The notes beneath the pieces are model-generated. The model did no database searches and had not been told where the DNA came from. It saw nothing but the letters and a program-made list of their open reading frames with translations. Below are positions 24,326 through 32,942 of a DNA stretch of 64,000 nt, in pieces (the first letter of the stretch is position 1; each line of letters starts with the position of its first letter). This DNA comes from Streptomyces filipinensis (GTDB taxonomy: Bacteria > Actinomycetota > Actinomycetes > Streptomycetales > Streptomycetaceae): NCBI RefSeq assembly GCF_014649495.1, contig NZ_BMTD01000029.1, positions 1-64,000 on the forward strand, in the 5' to 3' direction. Made by a program: the position numbers and the translations under genes.

Positions 24326-25087
24326 ATGTCCACCACTGAACAGCGGGTCGCGGTAGTCACCGGCGCGGCGCGCGGCATCGGCGCCGCCACCGCCGTACGG
24401 CTGGCCGCCGAGGGCCGTGCCGTCGCCGTGATCGATCTCGACGAGGCCGCCTGCAAGGACACCGTCGAGAAGATCACCGCCGCCGGCGGCAAGGCGATCG
24501 CGGTCGGCGCGGACGTCTCCGACGAGGCGCAGGTCGAGGCGGCCATCGCCCGGATCACCGAGGAGCTCGGTGCCCCGACGATCCTGGTCAACAACGCGGG
24601 CGTGCTGCGCGACAACCTGCTGTTCAAGATGAGCGTCTCCGACTGGGACACCGTCATGAACGTCCACCTGCGCGGCTCCTTCCTGATGACCAAGGCCGTC
24701 CAGAAGCACATGGTCGACGCGGGCTTCGGCCGGATCGTCAACCTCTCCTCCTCCTCGGCGCTCGGCAACCGCGGCCAGGCCAACTACTCCGCCGCCAAGG
24801 CGGGCCTGCAGGGCTTCACCAAGACCCTCGCCATCGAACTGGGCAAGTTCGGCATCACCGCCAACGCCGTCGCCCCCGGGTTCATCGCCACCGAGATGAC
24901 CAAGGCCACCGCCGACCGCGTCAAGATGGACTTCGACGACTTCAAGAAGGCCGCCGCCACCCAGATCCCGGTACAGCGCGTCGGTGAGCCCGAGGACATC
25001 GCCAACGCCATCGCCTTCTTCACCGGCGAGGCCGCCGGCTTCGTCTCCGGCCAGGTGCTGTACGTCGCCGGCGGACCGCTCAACTAA
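24326..25087 (+). CDS. fabG: 3-oxoacyl-ACP reductase FabG-type short-chain dehydrogenase
   Basis: A 253-residue classical SDR. The NAD(P) motif is VVTGAARGIGAATAVRLAAE, the NNAG motif is ILVNNAGVLRDN, and the catalytic Ser-Tyr-Lys is in NLSSSSALGNRGQANYSAAK. It ends with FVSGQVLYVAGGP. It matches FabG-like beta-ketoacyl reductases that use NADPH, but such enzymes also serve other pathways. GAGGAG lies before the ATG. A second SDR follows 12 bases after the stop, so both are one operon, and a TetR-like dyad lies in the leader, pointing to fatty-acid or acyl-CoA-type metabolism. Confidence 0.88.
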   Translation: MSTTEQRVAVVTGAARGIGAATAVRLAAEGRAVAVIDLDEAACKDTVEKITAAGGKAIAVGADVSDEAQVEAAIARITEELGAPTILVNNAGVLRDNLLFKMSVSDWDTVMNVHLRGSFLMTKAVQKHMVDAGFGRIVNLSSSSALGNRGQANYSAAKAGLQGFTKTLAIELGKFGITANAVAPGFIATEMTKATADRVKMDFDDFKKAAATQIPVQRVGEPEDIANAIAFFTGEAAGFVSGQVLYVAGGPLN

Positions 25088-25099
25088 GGGAACGGGTAC

Positions 25100-25864
25100 A
25101 TGACTTCCGCTGAACTCCCCGAGCTGTCGGGCAAGGCCGCCCTCGTCACGGGCGCCAGCCGCGGCATCGGCTACGGCGTCGCCGAGGCGCTCGTCGCCCG
25201 CGGCGACCGCGTGTGCATCACCGGCCGCAACGAGGACGCCCTCAAGGAGGCCGTCGAGAAGCTCGGCTCGGACCGGGTCATCGGCGTCGCCGGCAAGGCC
25301 CACGACCTGGACCACCAGGCCGAGGCCGTCGAGCGCGCCATGGAGGCCTTCGGCCGCGTCGACTTCCTGGTCAACAACGCGGGCACCAACCCGGTCTTCG
25401 GCCCGATCGCCGACCTCGACCTGGACGTCGCCCGCAAGGTCTTCGAGACCAACGTGATCTCCGCGCTCGGCTTCGCCCAGAAGACCTGGCACGCCTGGCA
25501 GAAGGACAACGGCGGCGCGATCGTCAACATCGCCTCCATCGCGGGCCTCGCGCCCTCGCCCTTCATCGGCGCCTACGGCGTCAGCAAGGCCGCGATGATC
25601 AACCTGACCCAGCAGCTGGCGCACGAGTTCGCGCCGAAGGTGCGGGTCAACGCGATCGCACCGGCCGTGGTCAAGACCAAGTTCGCGCAGGCCCTCTACG
25701 AGAACCGCGAGGAGGAGGCGGCCGCCGCCTACCCGCTCGGCCGGCTCGGCGTGCCCTCCGACATCGGCGGGGCAGCCGCGTTCCTCACCTCCGGGCAGTC
25801 CGACTGGATCACCGGTCAGACGCTGGTCGTGGACGGCGGTATCTTCCTGAACGCCGGGGTGTGA
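25100..25864 (+). CDS. SDR family oxidoreductase
   Basis: A 254-residue classical short-chain dehydrogenase. Motifs: VTGASRGIGYGVAEALVARG for the cofactor, FLVNNAGTNPVFGP, catalytic Ser and Tyr-x3-Lys in NIASIAGLAPSPFIGAYGVS with the following KAA, and ITGQTLVVDGG at the end. It follows FabG by 12 bases in one operon, with AAGGGAACGGG as ribosome site. The pair could act on successive steps of a beta-oxidation-like or ketone-reducing route. Substrate unknown. Confidence 0.88.
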   Translation: MTSAELPELSGKAALVTGASRGIGYGVAEALVARGDRVCITGRNEDALKEAVEKLGSDRVIGVAGKAHDLDHQAEAVERAMEAFGRVDFLVNNAGTNPVFGPIADLDLDVARKVFETNVISALGFAQKTWHAWQKDNGGAIVNIASIAGLAPSPFIGAYGVSKAAMINLTQQLAHEFAPKVRVNAIAPAVVKTKFAQALYENREEEAAAAYPLGRLGVPSDIGGAAAFLTSGQSDWITGQTLVVDGGIFLNAGV

Positions 25865-25933
25865 GCCACCTCCCGGGCGTCGATTTTCGGACGGATCGGC
25901 GCCCGGGAGGCCCCGGAGAGTCCGCACAGCGGA

Positions 25934-25949
25934 ATGACAACGTCGTCAT
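25934..25949. promoter_or_regulatory. LacI-like operator upstream of peptide-binding protein gene
   Basis: ATGACAACGTCGTCAT is a 16-base palindrome with a single mismatch and a central CG, the form typical of LacI/GalR operators (TGACAACGTTGTCA type). It lies about 100 bases upstream of the binding-protein gene. No lacI gene is in the immediate area. Confidence 0.4.
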
Positions 25950-26051
25950 GGCGAAGTCGATCAAGAAGCCCCGTTTCCGGGGAGGTTCAGGGGCCCGAAC
26001 GCTGCGGTATGGTCTGCCGACCCTTGGTATGGCAGATCGAGGAGCGTGCGC

Positions 26052-27629
26052 GTGTTCAACCGGAACCGATTCCTGCGGAGAGTCGCGGCGATCGCGTCCA
26101 TATCCCTGGTGGCCGGATGCGGTCTCCTGTCCGGCGGTGACAGCGACGGCAAGGGGCCGATCGTCGTGGGCACCACCAGCGCGCCCAGCACGCTGGACCC
26201 GGCCGGTGCCTGGGACGGCTCGTGGGAGCTGTACCGCAACATCTTCCAGACGCTGCTCGCCTACCCCAACGGCGCCACCACGCCCCAGCCCGACGCCGCC
26301 GAGCGCTGCTCGTTCGCGGACTCCTCAAGCCGCACCTACCGCTGCACCCTGCGCGCGGGCATGAAGTTCGCCGACGGCGACCCGTTGAACGCCCAGGCCG
26401 TCAAGCACTCCATCGACCGCATCCGCGCCATCAACGCCCCCGGCGGACCCGCCGGCCTGCTGGGCAGCCTGGACCGGGTGCAGGCGCTCGGCGACCGCGA
26501 CGTCGTCTTCCACCTCAACCAGTCCGACGCCACCTTCCCCTTCGTGCTGGCCACCCCCGCCATGTCGATCGTCGACCCGGACGACTACCCCGCGCGCTCC
26601 CTGCGCAAGGACGACAGCGTGTACGGCTCAGGTCCGTACAAGCTCCAGTCGTACGAGGAGGACAAGCAGGCCGTCCTGGTCCGCAACGAGAACTACCAGG
26701 GCTTCGCCAAGAGGCAGAACGACGCGGTGACCATCCGCTACTTCCAGGACTCGGCCGGCATGGTCAAGGCGCTGCGGGACAAGCAGATCGACGTCACCTA
26801 CCGCGGTCTCGCCGCCGACGACATCCTCGCCCTCCAGCAGCACGACACCACCGACCTCCAGCTGGTCGACGGCGCCGGTACCGACATCAGCTACCTGGTG
26901 TTCAACCCCAAGGACCCCTGGGCCAAGGAACCCGCCGTACGCAAGGCCGTCGCCCAGATCGTCGACCGGGGCGCCATCGCGCACAAGGTCTACAAGGACA
27001 CGGTCGACCCGCTGTACTCGATGGTCCCCAAGGGCCTGACCGGGCACACCACCGGCTTCTTCGACGACTACGGCGACCCGAGCGTGCCCAAGGCCCGCAA
27101 GATCCTCTCCGACGCCGGGGTCCACCAGCGCGTCCCGCTCACCCTCTGGTACACCACCGACCGCTACGGCTCCGAGACCGCGCTGATGTTCCAGGAGCTG
27201 AAGCGGGAGCTGGAGGACTCGGGGCTGTTCACCATCACGCTGAAGAGCCGTCCCTGGAAGACCTATGTGGTCGGCTACCAGAAGGGCGAGTACCCGGTGT
27301 TCGGCCGCGGCTGGTTCCCGGACTTCCCCGACGCGGACAACTTCATCGCCCCGTTCGTCGGCGAGCACAACGCGCTCGGCACGCCCTACCCGTCCAAGGA
27401 GATCACCGGCCAGCTGCTGCCCCACTCGCGCGCGGAGAGCGACCGCGCCCAGACGGTCAAGGACATGGAGCAGGCCCAGCAGATCCTGGTGAACGACGCC
27501 CGGCTGATCCCGCTGTGGCAGGGGAGGCAGTTCGTCGCCGCGAACGACGACATCTCCGGCGGCGAACAGGCCCTCGACCCGTCGACGATCATGATGATGT
27601 GGACGCTGCACCGCAAGACCAGCTGGTGA
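26052..27629 (+). CDS. Peptide/nickel-type ABC transporter solute-binding lipoprotein
   Basis: A 525-residue family-5 solute-binding protein (DppA/OppA type). It has an Arg-rich n-region, a hydrophobic core and lipobox VAGC at about residues 22-25. The family opening IVVGTTSAPSTLDPAGAWDG is followed by YRNIFQTLL, and later by FADGDPLNAQAVKHSIDRIR and YGSGPYKLQSYEEDKQAVLV. It would capture oligopeptides or another ligand for an importer, but no permease or ATPase genes follow, so it is an orphan. The GTG at 26052 is preferred since GAGGAG ends seven bases before it; a GTG at 26046 is also in frame. Confidence 0.9.
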   Translation: MFNRNRFLRRVAAIASISLVAGCGLLSGGDSDGKGPIVVGTTSAPSTLDPAGAWDGSWELYRNIFQTLLAYPNGATTPQPDAAERCSFADSSSRTYRCTLRAGMKFADGDPLNAQAVKHSIDRIRAINAPGGPAGLLGSLDRVQALGDRDVVFHLNQSDATFPFVLATPAMSIVDPDDYPARSLRKDDSVYGSGPYKLQSYEEDKQAVLVRNENYQGFAKRQNDAVTIRYFQDSAGMVKALRDKQIDVTYRGLAADDILALQQHDTTDLQLVDGAGTDISYLVFNPKDPWAKEPAVRKAVAQIVDRGAIAHKVYKDTVDPLYSMVPKGLTGHTTGFFDDYGDPSVPKARKILSDAGVHQRVPLTLWYTTDRYGSETALMFQELKRELEDSGLFTITLKSRPWKTYVVGYQKGEYPVFGRGWFPDFPDADNFIAPFVGEHNALGTPYPSKEITGQLLPHSRAESDRAQTVKDMEQAQQILVNDARLIPLWQGRQFVAANDDISGGEQALDPSTIMMMWTLHRKTSW

Positions 27630-27656
27630 GGGGGCGAGCGGCTCTCGCGGCACCGA

Positions 27657-27679
27657 TTGTCAGTGGTCGCCTGTAGGTT
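27657..27679 (+). promoter_or_regulatory. PafBC/RecA-NDp-type DNA-damage promoter of ung
   Basis: TTGTCAGTG (27657-27665), eight bases, then TAGGTT (27674-27679) exactly fits the actinobacterial TTGTCRGTG-N8-TANNNT motif used by the PafBC activator for LexA-independent DNA-damage induction. It is 55 bases upstream of the ung start. The match is seen directly; the regulation is by analogy with mycobacteria. Confidence 0.8.
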
Positions 27680-27734
27680 CTGAGCCTGGAAGTGACCGCA
27701 GGCCGTAGTTGATCGATACCGTGAGGACGTTGAC

Positions 27735-28418
27735 GTGACCGACATCGCCATGCTGCCCGAGTCCTGGCGCGGGGTTCTGGGCGACGAGCTGCAGCAGCCC
27801 TACTTCAAGGAGCTGACCGAGTTCGTCGAGGAGGAGCGGGCGAACGGCCCCGTCTACCCGCCCCGCGAGGAGGTCTTCGCCGCGCTGGAGGCGACGCCGT
27901 ACGAGCAGGTCAAGGTTCTCATCCTCGGCCAGGACCCGTACCACGGCGAGGGACAGGGCCACGGCCTGTGCTTCTCGGTCCGCCCCGGGGTGAAGACCCC
28001 GCCCTCGCTCCGGAACATCTACAAGGAGATGAAGGAGGAGCTGGGCCTGCCGGTCCCGGACAACGGCTATCTGATGCCGTGGGCCCGGCAGGGCGTGCTG
28101 CTGCTCAACGCGGTCCTCACGGTCCGCAGCGGGGAGGCCAACTCGCACAAGGGCAAGGGCTGGGAGAAGTTCACCGACGCCGTCATCCGCGCGGTCGCCT
28201 CCCGCCCCGATCCGGCGGTCTTCGTGCTGTGGGGCAACTACGCGCAGAAGAAGCTCCCGCTGATCGACGAGACCCGGCACGTGGTGGTCAAGGGCGCGCA
28301 TCCCTCGCCGCTGTCCGCGAAGAAGTTCTTCGGCTCCCGCCCGTTCACCCAGATCAACGAGGCGATCGCCGCGCAGGGGCACGCGCCGGTCGACTGGCGC
28401 ATCCCGAACCTGGCCTGA
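27735..28418 (+). CDS. ung: Uracil-DNA glycosylase (family 1)
   Basis: A 227-residue family-1 uracil-DNA glycosylase that removes uracil from DNA to start base-excision repair. The active-site water-activating motif is VLILGQDPYHGEGQGHGLCF with the catalytic Asp, the uracil-contacting Asn is in LLLNAVLTV, and the leucine-loop motif is GAHPSPLSAKKFFG. The size is the usual one. The start GTG has GAGGAC nine bases upstream. A PafBC-type promoter lies in front, so expression should rise after DNA damage. Identity is firm. Confidence 0.97.
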   Translation: MTDIAMLPESWRGVLGDELQQPYFKELTEFVEEERANGPVYPPREEVFAALEATPYEQVKVLILGQDPYHGEGQGHGLCFSVRPGVKTPPSLRNIYKEMKEELGLPVPDNGYLMPWARQGVLLLNAVLTVRSGEANSHKGKGWEKFTDAVIRAVASRPDPAVFVLWGNYAQKKLPLIDETRHVVVKGAHPSPLSAKKFFGSRPFTQINEAIAAQGHAPVDWRIPNLA

Positions 28419-28518
28419 CGGCCACCGGCCCGAAGCGCAACGGCGCCGCCTGACCCGCAAAACTCGCGGAGCCGGTTAGCGTCGGGAGCGGACAACCGAC
28501 GACGGCCCGGAGGACGCG

Positions 28519-28974
28519 GTGACGGAGCGGCAGGAGCAAGCGGCACTGGATCCCATGCTGACGCGGATCGGGCAGGTCGTGATGCTCCACCACGGGGGCG
28601 ACCGCGAGGAGGCCCGCAGCCGCTTCCTGGACCTGTGGGCGGAGATCGGCGAGGCCGGCGACCCGCTGCACCGCTGTACCCTCGCCCACTATCTCGCGGA
28701 CACCCAGGACGACCCGGAGGACGAACTCGCCTGGGACCTCAGGGCGTTGTCGGCGGCGGAGGAGCGGGGAGCCGCGCTGGGCGTGCGGGGATTCCTCCCC
28801 TCCCTGCATCTCAATCTCGCGGCCGACTACGTGAAGCTGGGCCGTGACGACGCCGCCCGCAGCCATGTGCGCCGGGCGCGGGCGGCCGCGGGCGCGCTGG
28901 CCGACGACGGGTACGGCGACGGGGTGCGGGCTGCCATCGGGCGGCTGGAGCTGCGGCTGGGCGAGGGCGCCTGA
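28519..28974 (+). CDS. Helical-repeat (TPR-like) hypothetical protein
   Basis: A 151-residue all-helical protein. Repeating helices such as REEARSRFLDLWAEIGEAGD, HRCTLAHYLADTQDDPEDEL and SLHLNLAADYVKLGRDDAAR have the Leu/Ala/Tyr spacing of tetratricopeptide repeats. Acidic and Ala-rich composition and no signal peptide indicate a cytosolic protein. GGAGGAC precedes the GTG start. It lies alone after ung at a 100-base gap. It may be a partner-binding scaffold; function unknown. Confidence 0.78.
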   Translation: MTERQEQAALDPMLTRIGQVVMLHHGGDREEARSRFLDLWAEIGEAGDPLHRCTLAHYLADTQDDPEDELAWDLRALSAAEERGAALGVRGFLPSLHLNLAADYVKLGRDDAARSHVRRARAAAGALADDGYGDGVRAAIGRLELRLGEGA

Positions 28975-29017
28975 GAGCCTGCCGGGCCGTGCCGGCGTGC
29001 GGCTGCGGCCGGGCGTT

Positions 29018-29512
29018 TCAGTGGCCGTACGTCTGGTCGCAGATCACCGACTCCGGGCTGTCCGAACGCCAGCCGCCGTACTTCCTGCCGAGGGCGCACA
29101 CGTCCGGGGTCGCGGGTACGGGGTGGCCCGGGCCCGGGGTGTCGGGGCGCGCGCGCCGGTGGTGCTCGGGGTGGGTGCGCCGGCGTGGGGGAGCGGCGGG
29201 GGCGGCAGGGGGCCGATGCGTCGGCGGGGGCGGTGGCGGGGCCGCCTCCGGCCGGTGGTGCGAGGGGGTCGGCGACGGGCGCTTCGGATGCCGGGAGGGG
29301 CCGGTCATCTCCAGTGCCTCCCGGGCCGGTGCCTGCACCACGCGGGGTGCCGCGCTGCCGTCCGGGCGGGGTGCCGTCGGCAGCGAGGCGGCCGTGTCGC
29401 GGGGCGGCGCGGGTGCCGCCGGGCGCTGTACCGTCACACAGCCGGAGAGGGCCGAGACGGCCACGGTGGCCAGGAGCGCTGCGGTGGTCGTCGTTCGATG
29501 CACCCGCGCCAC
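29018..29512 (-). CDS. Proline-rich secreted lipoprotein
   Basis: A 164-residue lipoprotein. The signal sequence runs TTTAALLATVAVSALSGC with lipobox LSGC at residues 21-24. Most of the mature protein (30-135) is a disordered Pro/Ala/His/Arg-rich tether. The C-terminal 26 residues (CALGRKYGGWRSDSPESVIC) look like a small folded motif that could close with a disulfide between two Cys. Such tethered C-terminal motifs recur in Streptomyces secreted proteins. Function unknown; start chosen at the ATG at 29512. Confidence 0.75.
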   Translation of the reverse strand: MARVHRTTTTAALLATVAVSALSGCVTVQRPAAPAPPRDTAASLPTAPRPDGSAAPRVVQAPAREALEMTGPSRHPKRPSPTPSHHRPEAAPPPPPPTHRPPAAPAAPPRRRTHPEHHRRARPDTPGPGHPVPATPDVCALGRKYGGWRSDSPESVICDQTYGH

Positions 29513-29617
29513 TCTGCTCGGTCGTGCCCCGCCTTGGCGGCAGGGAGACGACGTCGGGCCCCCGCACGGGTGATCTCGTGCCCCGTGCGGAGGATTCCCG
29601 TGTACCGGAGGTGACGC

Positions 29618-30130
29618 TCAGTCGCCCGTGGCGCCGTCGATCCGTTCCCGGACCAGGTCGGCGTGGCCGTTGTGCCGGGCGTACTCCTCGATCATGTGGG
29701 TGTAGATCCAGCGCAGGTTGAAGGCTTCCCCGGTGGACCTGCTCCTGCCCCGGGAGAAGTCGTCGAGCGAGAGCCCGGCGGCGTTGCCCCGGGCCGCCTC
29801 GATCTCGGCCTGCCAGGTGGCGTGCGTCTTCTCCCAGGTGTCCGCCTCGGTGACATGGAAGTCGCCGTCCGGGTCCTCCTCGGTGCAGTACAGGGTGCCC
29901 GGGTCCTCGCCCAGCAGGACCTCGTGGAACCAGAACCGCTCCACCTCCGACAGATGGCGGACCAGGCCCAGCAGGGACAGCTCGGAGGGTTCGAGGGGCT
30001 TCGTTCGCAGCTGTGCGTCGGTCAGCCCCTCGCACTTCCAGGCCAGGGTGCTGCGGTGGTAGTCCAGCCAGCCTTCCAGCATCTCGCGTTCACCGGCGCT
30101 CAGGGCGGGCTCTCGACGTTCGATTGTCAT
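29618..30130 (-). CDS. DinB/DUF664 family protein
   Basis: A 170-residue four-helix-bundle protein of the DinB-like (DUF664) group. Features are EMLEGWLDYHRSTLAWKCEG with a metal-ligand His, LGLVRHLSEVERFWFHEVLL with a second His, and MIEEYARHNGHADLVRERID with the third. The three His would bind a metal as in mycothiol-dependent enzymes such as MST isomerases; actinomycetes use mycothiol, so a thiol-transferase role is plausible. It lies between a lipoprotein and a TetR gene, all minus strand; spacing to the TetR gene is 42 bases. Substrate unknown. Confidence 0.88.
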   Translation of the reverse strand: MTIERREPALSAGEREMLEGWLDYHRSTLAWKCEGLTDAQLRTKPLEPSELSLLGLVRHLSEVERFWFHEVLLGEDPGTLYCTEEDPDGDFHVTEADTWEKTHATWQAEIEAARGNAAGLSLDDFSRGRSRSTGEAFNLRWIYTHMIEEYARHNGHADLVRERIDGATGD

Positions 30131-30172
30131 GTCCGTATCCTCGCCGAAACGCGGGGGATCCAGCGGCGATTT

Positions 30173-30763
30173 TCACCGGCCGAGCATCCCGGCCAGCAAC
30201 TCCCGCAGTCCCCCGCGGATCTCCTCCCGTCCTGGCACCTCGGCGCTGAACGAACCCGCCACACACGAGAACAACAGCCCGTCCGCCCACGCGACCAGGG
30301 ACAGCACATGCCGGTGCGGGTCGGGCGAGCCCGCCGCGGTGAGCATCGCGGCCAGCTGTTCCCTGAAGACCGCACCCGTCCGGTCGTAGAAGGCCCGCAG
30401 CTCGGGGCGGCGGGTGGCCTCCAGGGCGAGTTCGTAGCGCGCGATCAGCAGGTCGCGCCCCTGGGTCAGGGAGCGGTGGACGGCGAGGGACAGCCCGTCG
30501 GCCAGCGCGTCGGCTCCGCCGCTCGGATCCGGCATCTCGGCCGCGTCCAGCACCCGGGCCTCGCGCTCGGCGTGCCGTCGTACCGCCAGTTCCAGCAGCG
30601 CCTGCCGGGTGCGCGCCACGTTCGAGGTGGAGCCCGGCGGCAGGCCGGCCGCCTCGTCGACGGCGCGGTGCGTCAGCCCGCGCATCCCGCGCTCGGCGAG
30701 CAGGGTGAGCGCGGTGTCGGCGACGAGGGCGGCACGGGAGGCACTGGAGACGCGTACGGGCAT
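30173..30763 (-). CDS. TetR family regulator of the divergent monooxygenase
   Basis: A 196-residue TetR. The DNA-binding part is SSASRAALVADTALTLLAER, GMRGLTHRAVDEAAGLPPGS and STSNVARTRQALLELAV. The rest is a ligand domain (SLAVHRSLTQGRDLLIARYE) with no known ligand. It is divergent from an FAD monooxygenase with two dyads between them, each with the arms ACTAC and GTAGT, so it likely represses both itself and the monooxygenase operon until a small hydrophobic molecule is bound. Confidence 0.9.
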   Translation of the reverse strand: MPVRVSSASRAALVADTALTLLAERGMRGLTHRAVDEAAGLPPGSTSNVARTRQALLELAVRRHAEREARVLDAAEMPDPSGGADALADGLSLAVHRSLTQGRDLLIARYELALEATRRPELRAFYDRTGAVFREQLAAMLTAAGSPDPHRHVLSLVAWADGLLFSCVAGSFSAEVPGREEIRGGLRELLAGMLGR

Positions 30764-30783
30764 GAGGCGACCCTACCGGCGCC

Positions 30784-30829
30784 ACTACGGCTGTAGTACA
30801 GTCCCACTCACTACAGGTGTAGTGAGTGG
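30784..30829. promoter_or_regulatory. Two TetR operators in the divergent promoter region
   Basis: Site 1 is ACTAC-GGCT-GTAGT at 30784-30797. Site 2 at 30804-30829 is a perfect 26-base inverted repeat with a two-base centre, CCACTCACTACA-GG-TGTAGTGAGTGG. The shared arms ACTAC/GTAGT mark them as binding sites for the same protein, probably the TetR encoded on the left. Site 2 lies within 20 bases of the monooxygenase start. Confidence 0.85.
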
Positions 30830-30843
30830 GGTCAGGAGGAGTC

Positions 30844-32034
30844 ATGGCACAGTCGGCCCGCGCTGTCGTCGTCGGCGGCGGAATCGGAGGACTGGCCTCG
30901 GCGGCGGCCCTGCACGCCCGGGGCTGGGACGTGACCGTGCTGGAGCGGGCCCCCTCCCTGGAACCCGTCGGCGCCGCCCTCTCCCTCGCCCCGAACGCCC
31001 TGCGCGCCCTGGACGTCCTCGGCATCGGCGAGGAGATCCGCGACCTCGCCGCCTGGCAGGGGGACGGCGGCCTGCGCACCCCGGGTGGGCGCTGGCTGTC
31101 CCGCGCCGGCGCCGAGGCGGCCACCGCCCGCTTCGGCGGCCCGCTGGTCCTGCTGCCCCGGGCCACCCTGGTCGACCGCCTCGCCGCCCTGCTCCCGCCC
31201 GCTGCCGTCCGCACCGCGGCCACGGCGGTCCTCACCGACCCCGGCGACGGCCGGCGGCCCGCCCGGGTGAGCGTCGGCGGGCAGGACCTGGAGGCCGAGC
31301 TGGTGGTCGGCGCGGACGGCGTCAACTCCCGGGTGCGCCGCGCCCTGTTCCCGGCGCACCCCGGTCCGGTGTACGCCGGGTTCACGACCTGGCGGGTACT
31401 GATCCCGCTGCCCGGCGTCGAGTTCGCCTCGCACGAGACCTGGGGCCGGGGCCGCATCTGGGGCACCCATCCGGTCAAGGGCGGCCGGGTCTACGCCTAC
31501 GCGGCGGCCGTGACACCCGCCGGCGGGCGGGCGCCGGACGACGAGAAGGCCGAACTCCTGCGCCGGTTCGGCGACTGGCACGACCCCATCCCGGCCGTCC
31601 TCGCCGCCGCCCGCCCCGAGGACGTCCTCCGGCACGACGTCCACCACATCGCCACGCCCCTGCCCGCCTGTCACTCGGGCCGGGTCGCTCTCCTCGGCGA
31701 CGCCGCCCACGCCATGCCGCCGACCCTCGGCCAGGGCGGCAACCAGGCCGTCGAGGACGCCGTCGTCCTCGCCCACCACGCCCATGACCTCGCCGCCTAC
31801 ACCGCCGCCCGCCTTCCGCGCACCACCGCCGTCGCCCGCCGGGCCGTGAAGGCCGCCCGCCTGAACATGACCGGCAACCCGGCCGCCATCGCCGTACGCA
31901 ACACCGCGATCGCCGCCCTGTCGAAGGCCGGACCCGCTCTCTTCCTGCGCGGCTTCGACGGCATCGCCGACTGGCGACCCCCGTATGCTGCCGGGGACGC
32001 GCACACGGGCGAGCGGAAGAGGGAGAGCACGTGA
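30844..32034 (+). CDS. FAD-dependent monooxygenase
   Basis: A 396-residue class A flavin hydroxylase. The Rossmann motif is AVVVGGGIGGLASAAALHAR, the DG motif is ELVVGADGVNSRVRRALF, and the second FAD motif is LLGDAAHAMPPTLGQGGNQA. It would hydroxylate an aromatic or related compound using NAD(P)H and oxygen. AGGAGGA lies just before the ATG at 30844. Divergent from TetR, and its stop overlaps the start of a Gfo/Idh gene by four bases, so these form one operon. Substrate unknown; tail residues 370-396 include a polar extension. Confidence 0.9.
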   Translation: MAQSARAVVVGGGIGGLASAAALHARGWDVTVLERAPSLEPVGAALSLAPNALRALDVLGIGEEIRDLAAWQGDGGLRTPGGRWLSRAGAEAATARFGGPLVLLPRATLVDRLAALLPPAAVRTAATAVLTDPGDGRRPARVSVGGQDLEAELVVGADGVNSRVRRALFPAHPGPVYAGFTTWRVLIPLPGVEFASHETWGRGRIWGTHPVKGGRVYAYAAAVTPAGGRAPDDEKAELLRRFGDWHDPIPAVLAAARPEDVLRHDVHHIATPLPACHSGRVALLGDAAHAMPPTLGQGGNQAVEDAVVLAHHAHDLAAYTAARLPRTTAVARRAVKAARLNMTGNPAAIAVRNTAIAALSKAGPALFLRGFDGIADWRPPYAAGDAHTGERKREST

Positions 32035-32942
32035 AGGTCGGCTGCATCGGACTCGGGGACATCGCGCAGAAGGCGTATCTGCCGGTGCTGGGCATGCAGC
32101 CGGGGGTCGAGCTGCACCTGCAGACCCGTACGCCCGCCACCCTCGACCGGGTCGCGGACACCCTGCACCTGCCGGCCGGGCAGCGGCACACCACGCTCGA
32201 CTCCCTGCTCGGCGCCGGCCTCGACGCGGCCTTCGTGCACGCGCCGACCCCCGCCCACCCCGAGATCGTCACCCGGTTGCTCGAAGCGGGCGTACCGACC
32301 TACGTGGACAAGCCGCTCGCCTACGAACTCGCCGAATCCGAGCGGCTGGTGCGCCTCGCCGAGCAGCGCGGGGTCTCCCTGTTCGTCGGCTTCAACCGCC
32401 GGTACGCGCCCGGCTACGCCCAGTGCCTGGAGCACCCGCGCGAACTGATCCTCCTGCAGAAGAACCGGATCGGGCTGCCCGAGGAGCCCCGCTCGATGAT
32501 CCTGGACGACTTCATCCACGTCGTCGACACCCTGCGCTTCCTCGCGCCCGGCCCGGTGGACGACGTCACCGTGCGCGCCCGCGTCGAGGGCGGGCTGCTG
32601 CACCACGTGGTGCTCCAGCTCGGCGGGGACGGGTTCACCGCGCTCGGGGTGATGAACCGGCTCAGCGGCTCCGCGGAGGAGATCCTGGAGGTCTCCGGAC
32701 AGGACACCAAGCGCCAGGTGCTCAACCTCGCCGAGGTCATCGACCACAAGGGCCAGCCCACGGTACGCCGCCGCGGCGACTGGGTGCCCGTGGCCCGGCA
32801 GCGCGGGATCGAGCAGGCGATCCTCGCCTTCCTCGACGCCGTGCGCGCCGGCAAGCTGCTCAGCGCCCGGGACGCGCTGGCGACCCATGAGCTGTGCGAG
32901 CGGGTGGTACGAGCGGTTCGGGACCGCTTCGCCGCAGCCTGA
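32031..32942 (+). CDS. Gfo/Idh/MocA family oxidoreductase
   Basis: A 303-residue NAD(P)-dependent dehydrogenase-like protein. The Rossmann start VGCIGLGDIAQKAYLPVLGM, then DAAFVHAPTPAHPEIVTRLL, the catalytic EKP-type block VPTYVDKPLAYELAESERLV and the C-terminal alpha/beta sheet (DDVTVRARVEGGLLHHVVLQ) are all visible. The Lys of DKP is present. The family oxidises sugars and cyclitols. It is translationally coupled to the FAD monooxygenase by a GTGA overlap and overlaps the 3' end of lnt by 83 bases on the other strand. Function in the pathway unknown. Confidence 0.87.
   Translation: MKVGCIGLGDIAQKAYLPVLGMQPGVELHLQTRTPATLDRVADTLHLPAGQRHTTLDSLLGAGLDAAFVHAPTPAHPEIVTRLLEAGVPTYVDKPLAYELAESERLVRLAEQRGVSLFVGFNRRYAPGYAQCLEHPRELILLQKNRIGLPEEPRSMILDDFIHVVDTLRFLAPGPVDDVTVRARVEGGLLHHVVLQLGGDGFTALGVMNRLSGSAEEILEVSGQDTKRQVLNLAEVIDHKGQPTVRRRGDWVPVARQRGIEQAILAFLDAVRAGKLLSARDALATHELCERVVRAVRDRFAAA

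Noticed and set aside
23627..25927. 766-codon minus-strand open frame
   Set aside because: Antisense of DUF3037 and both SDR genes.
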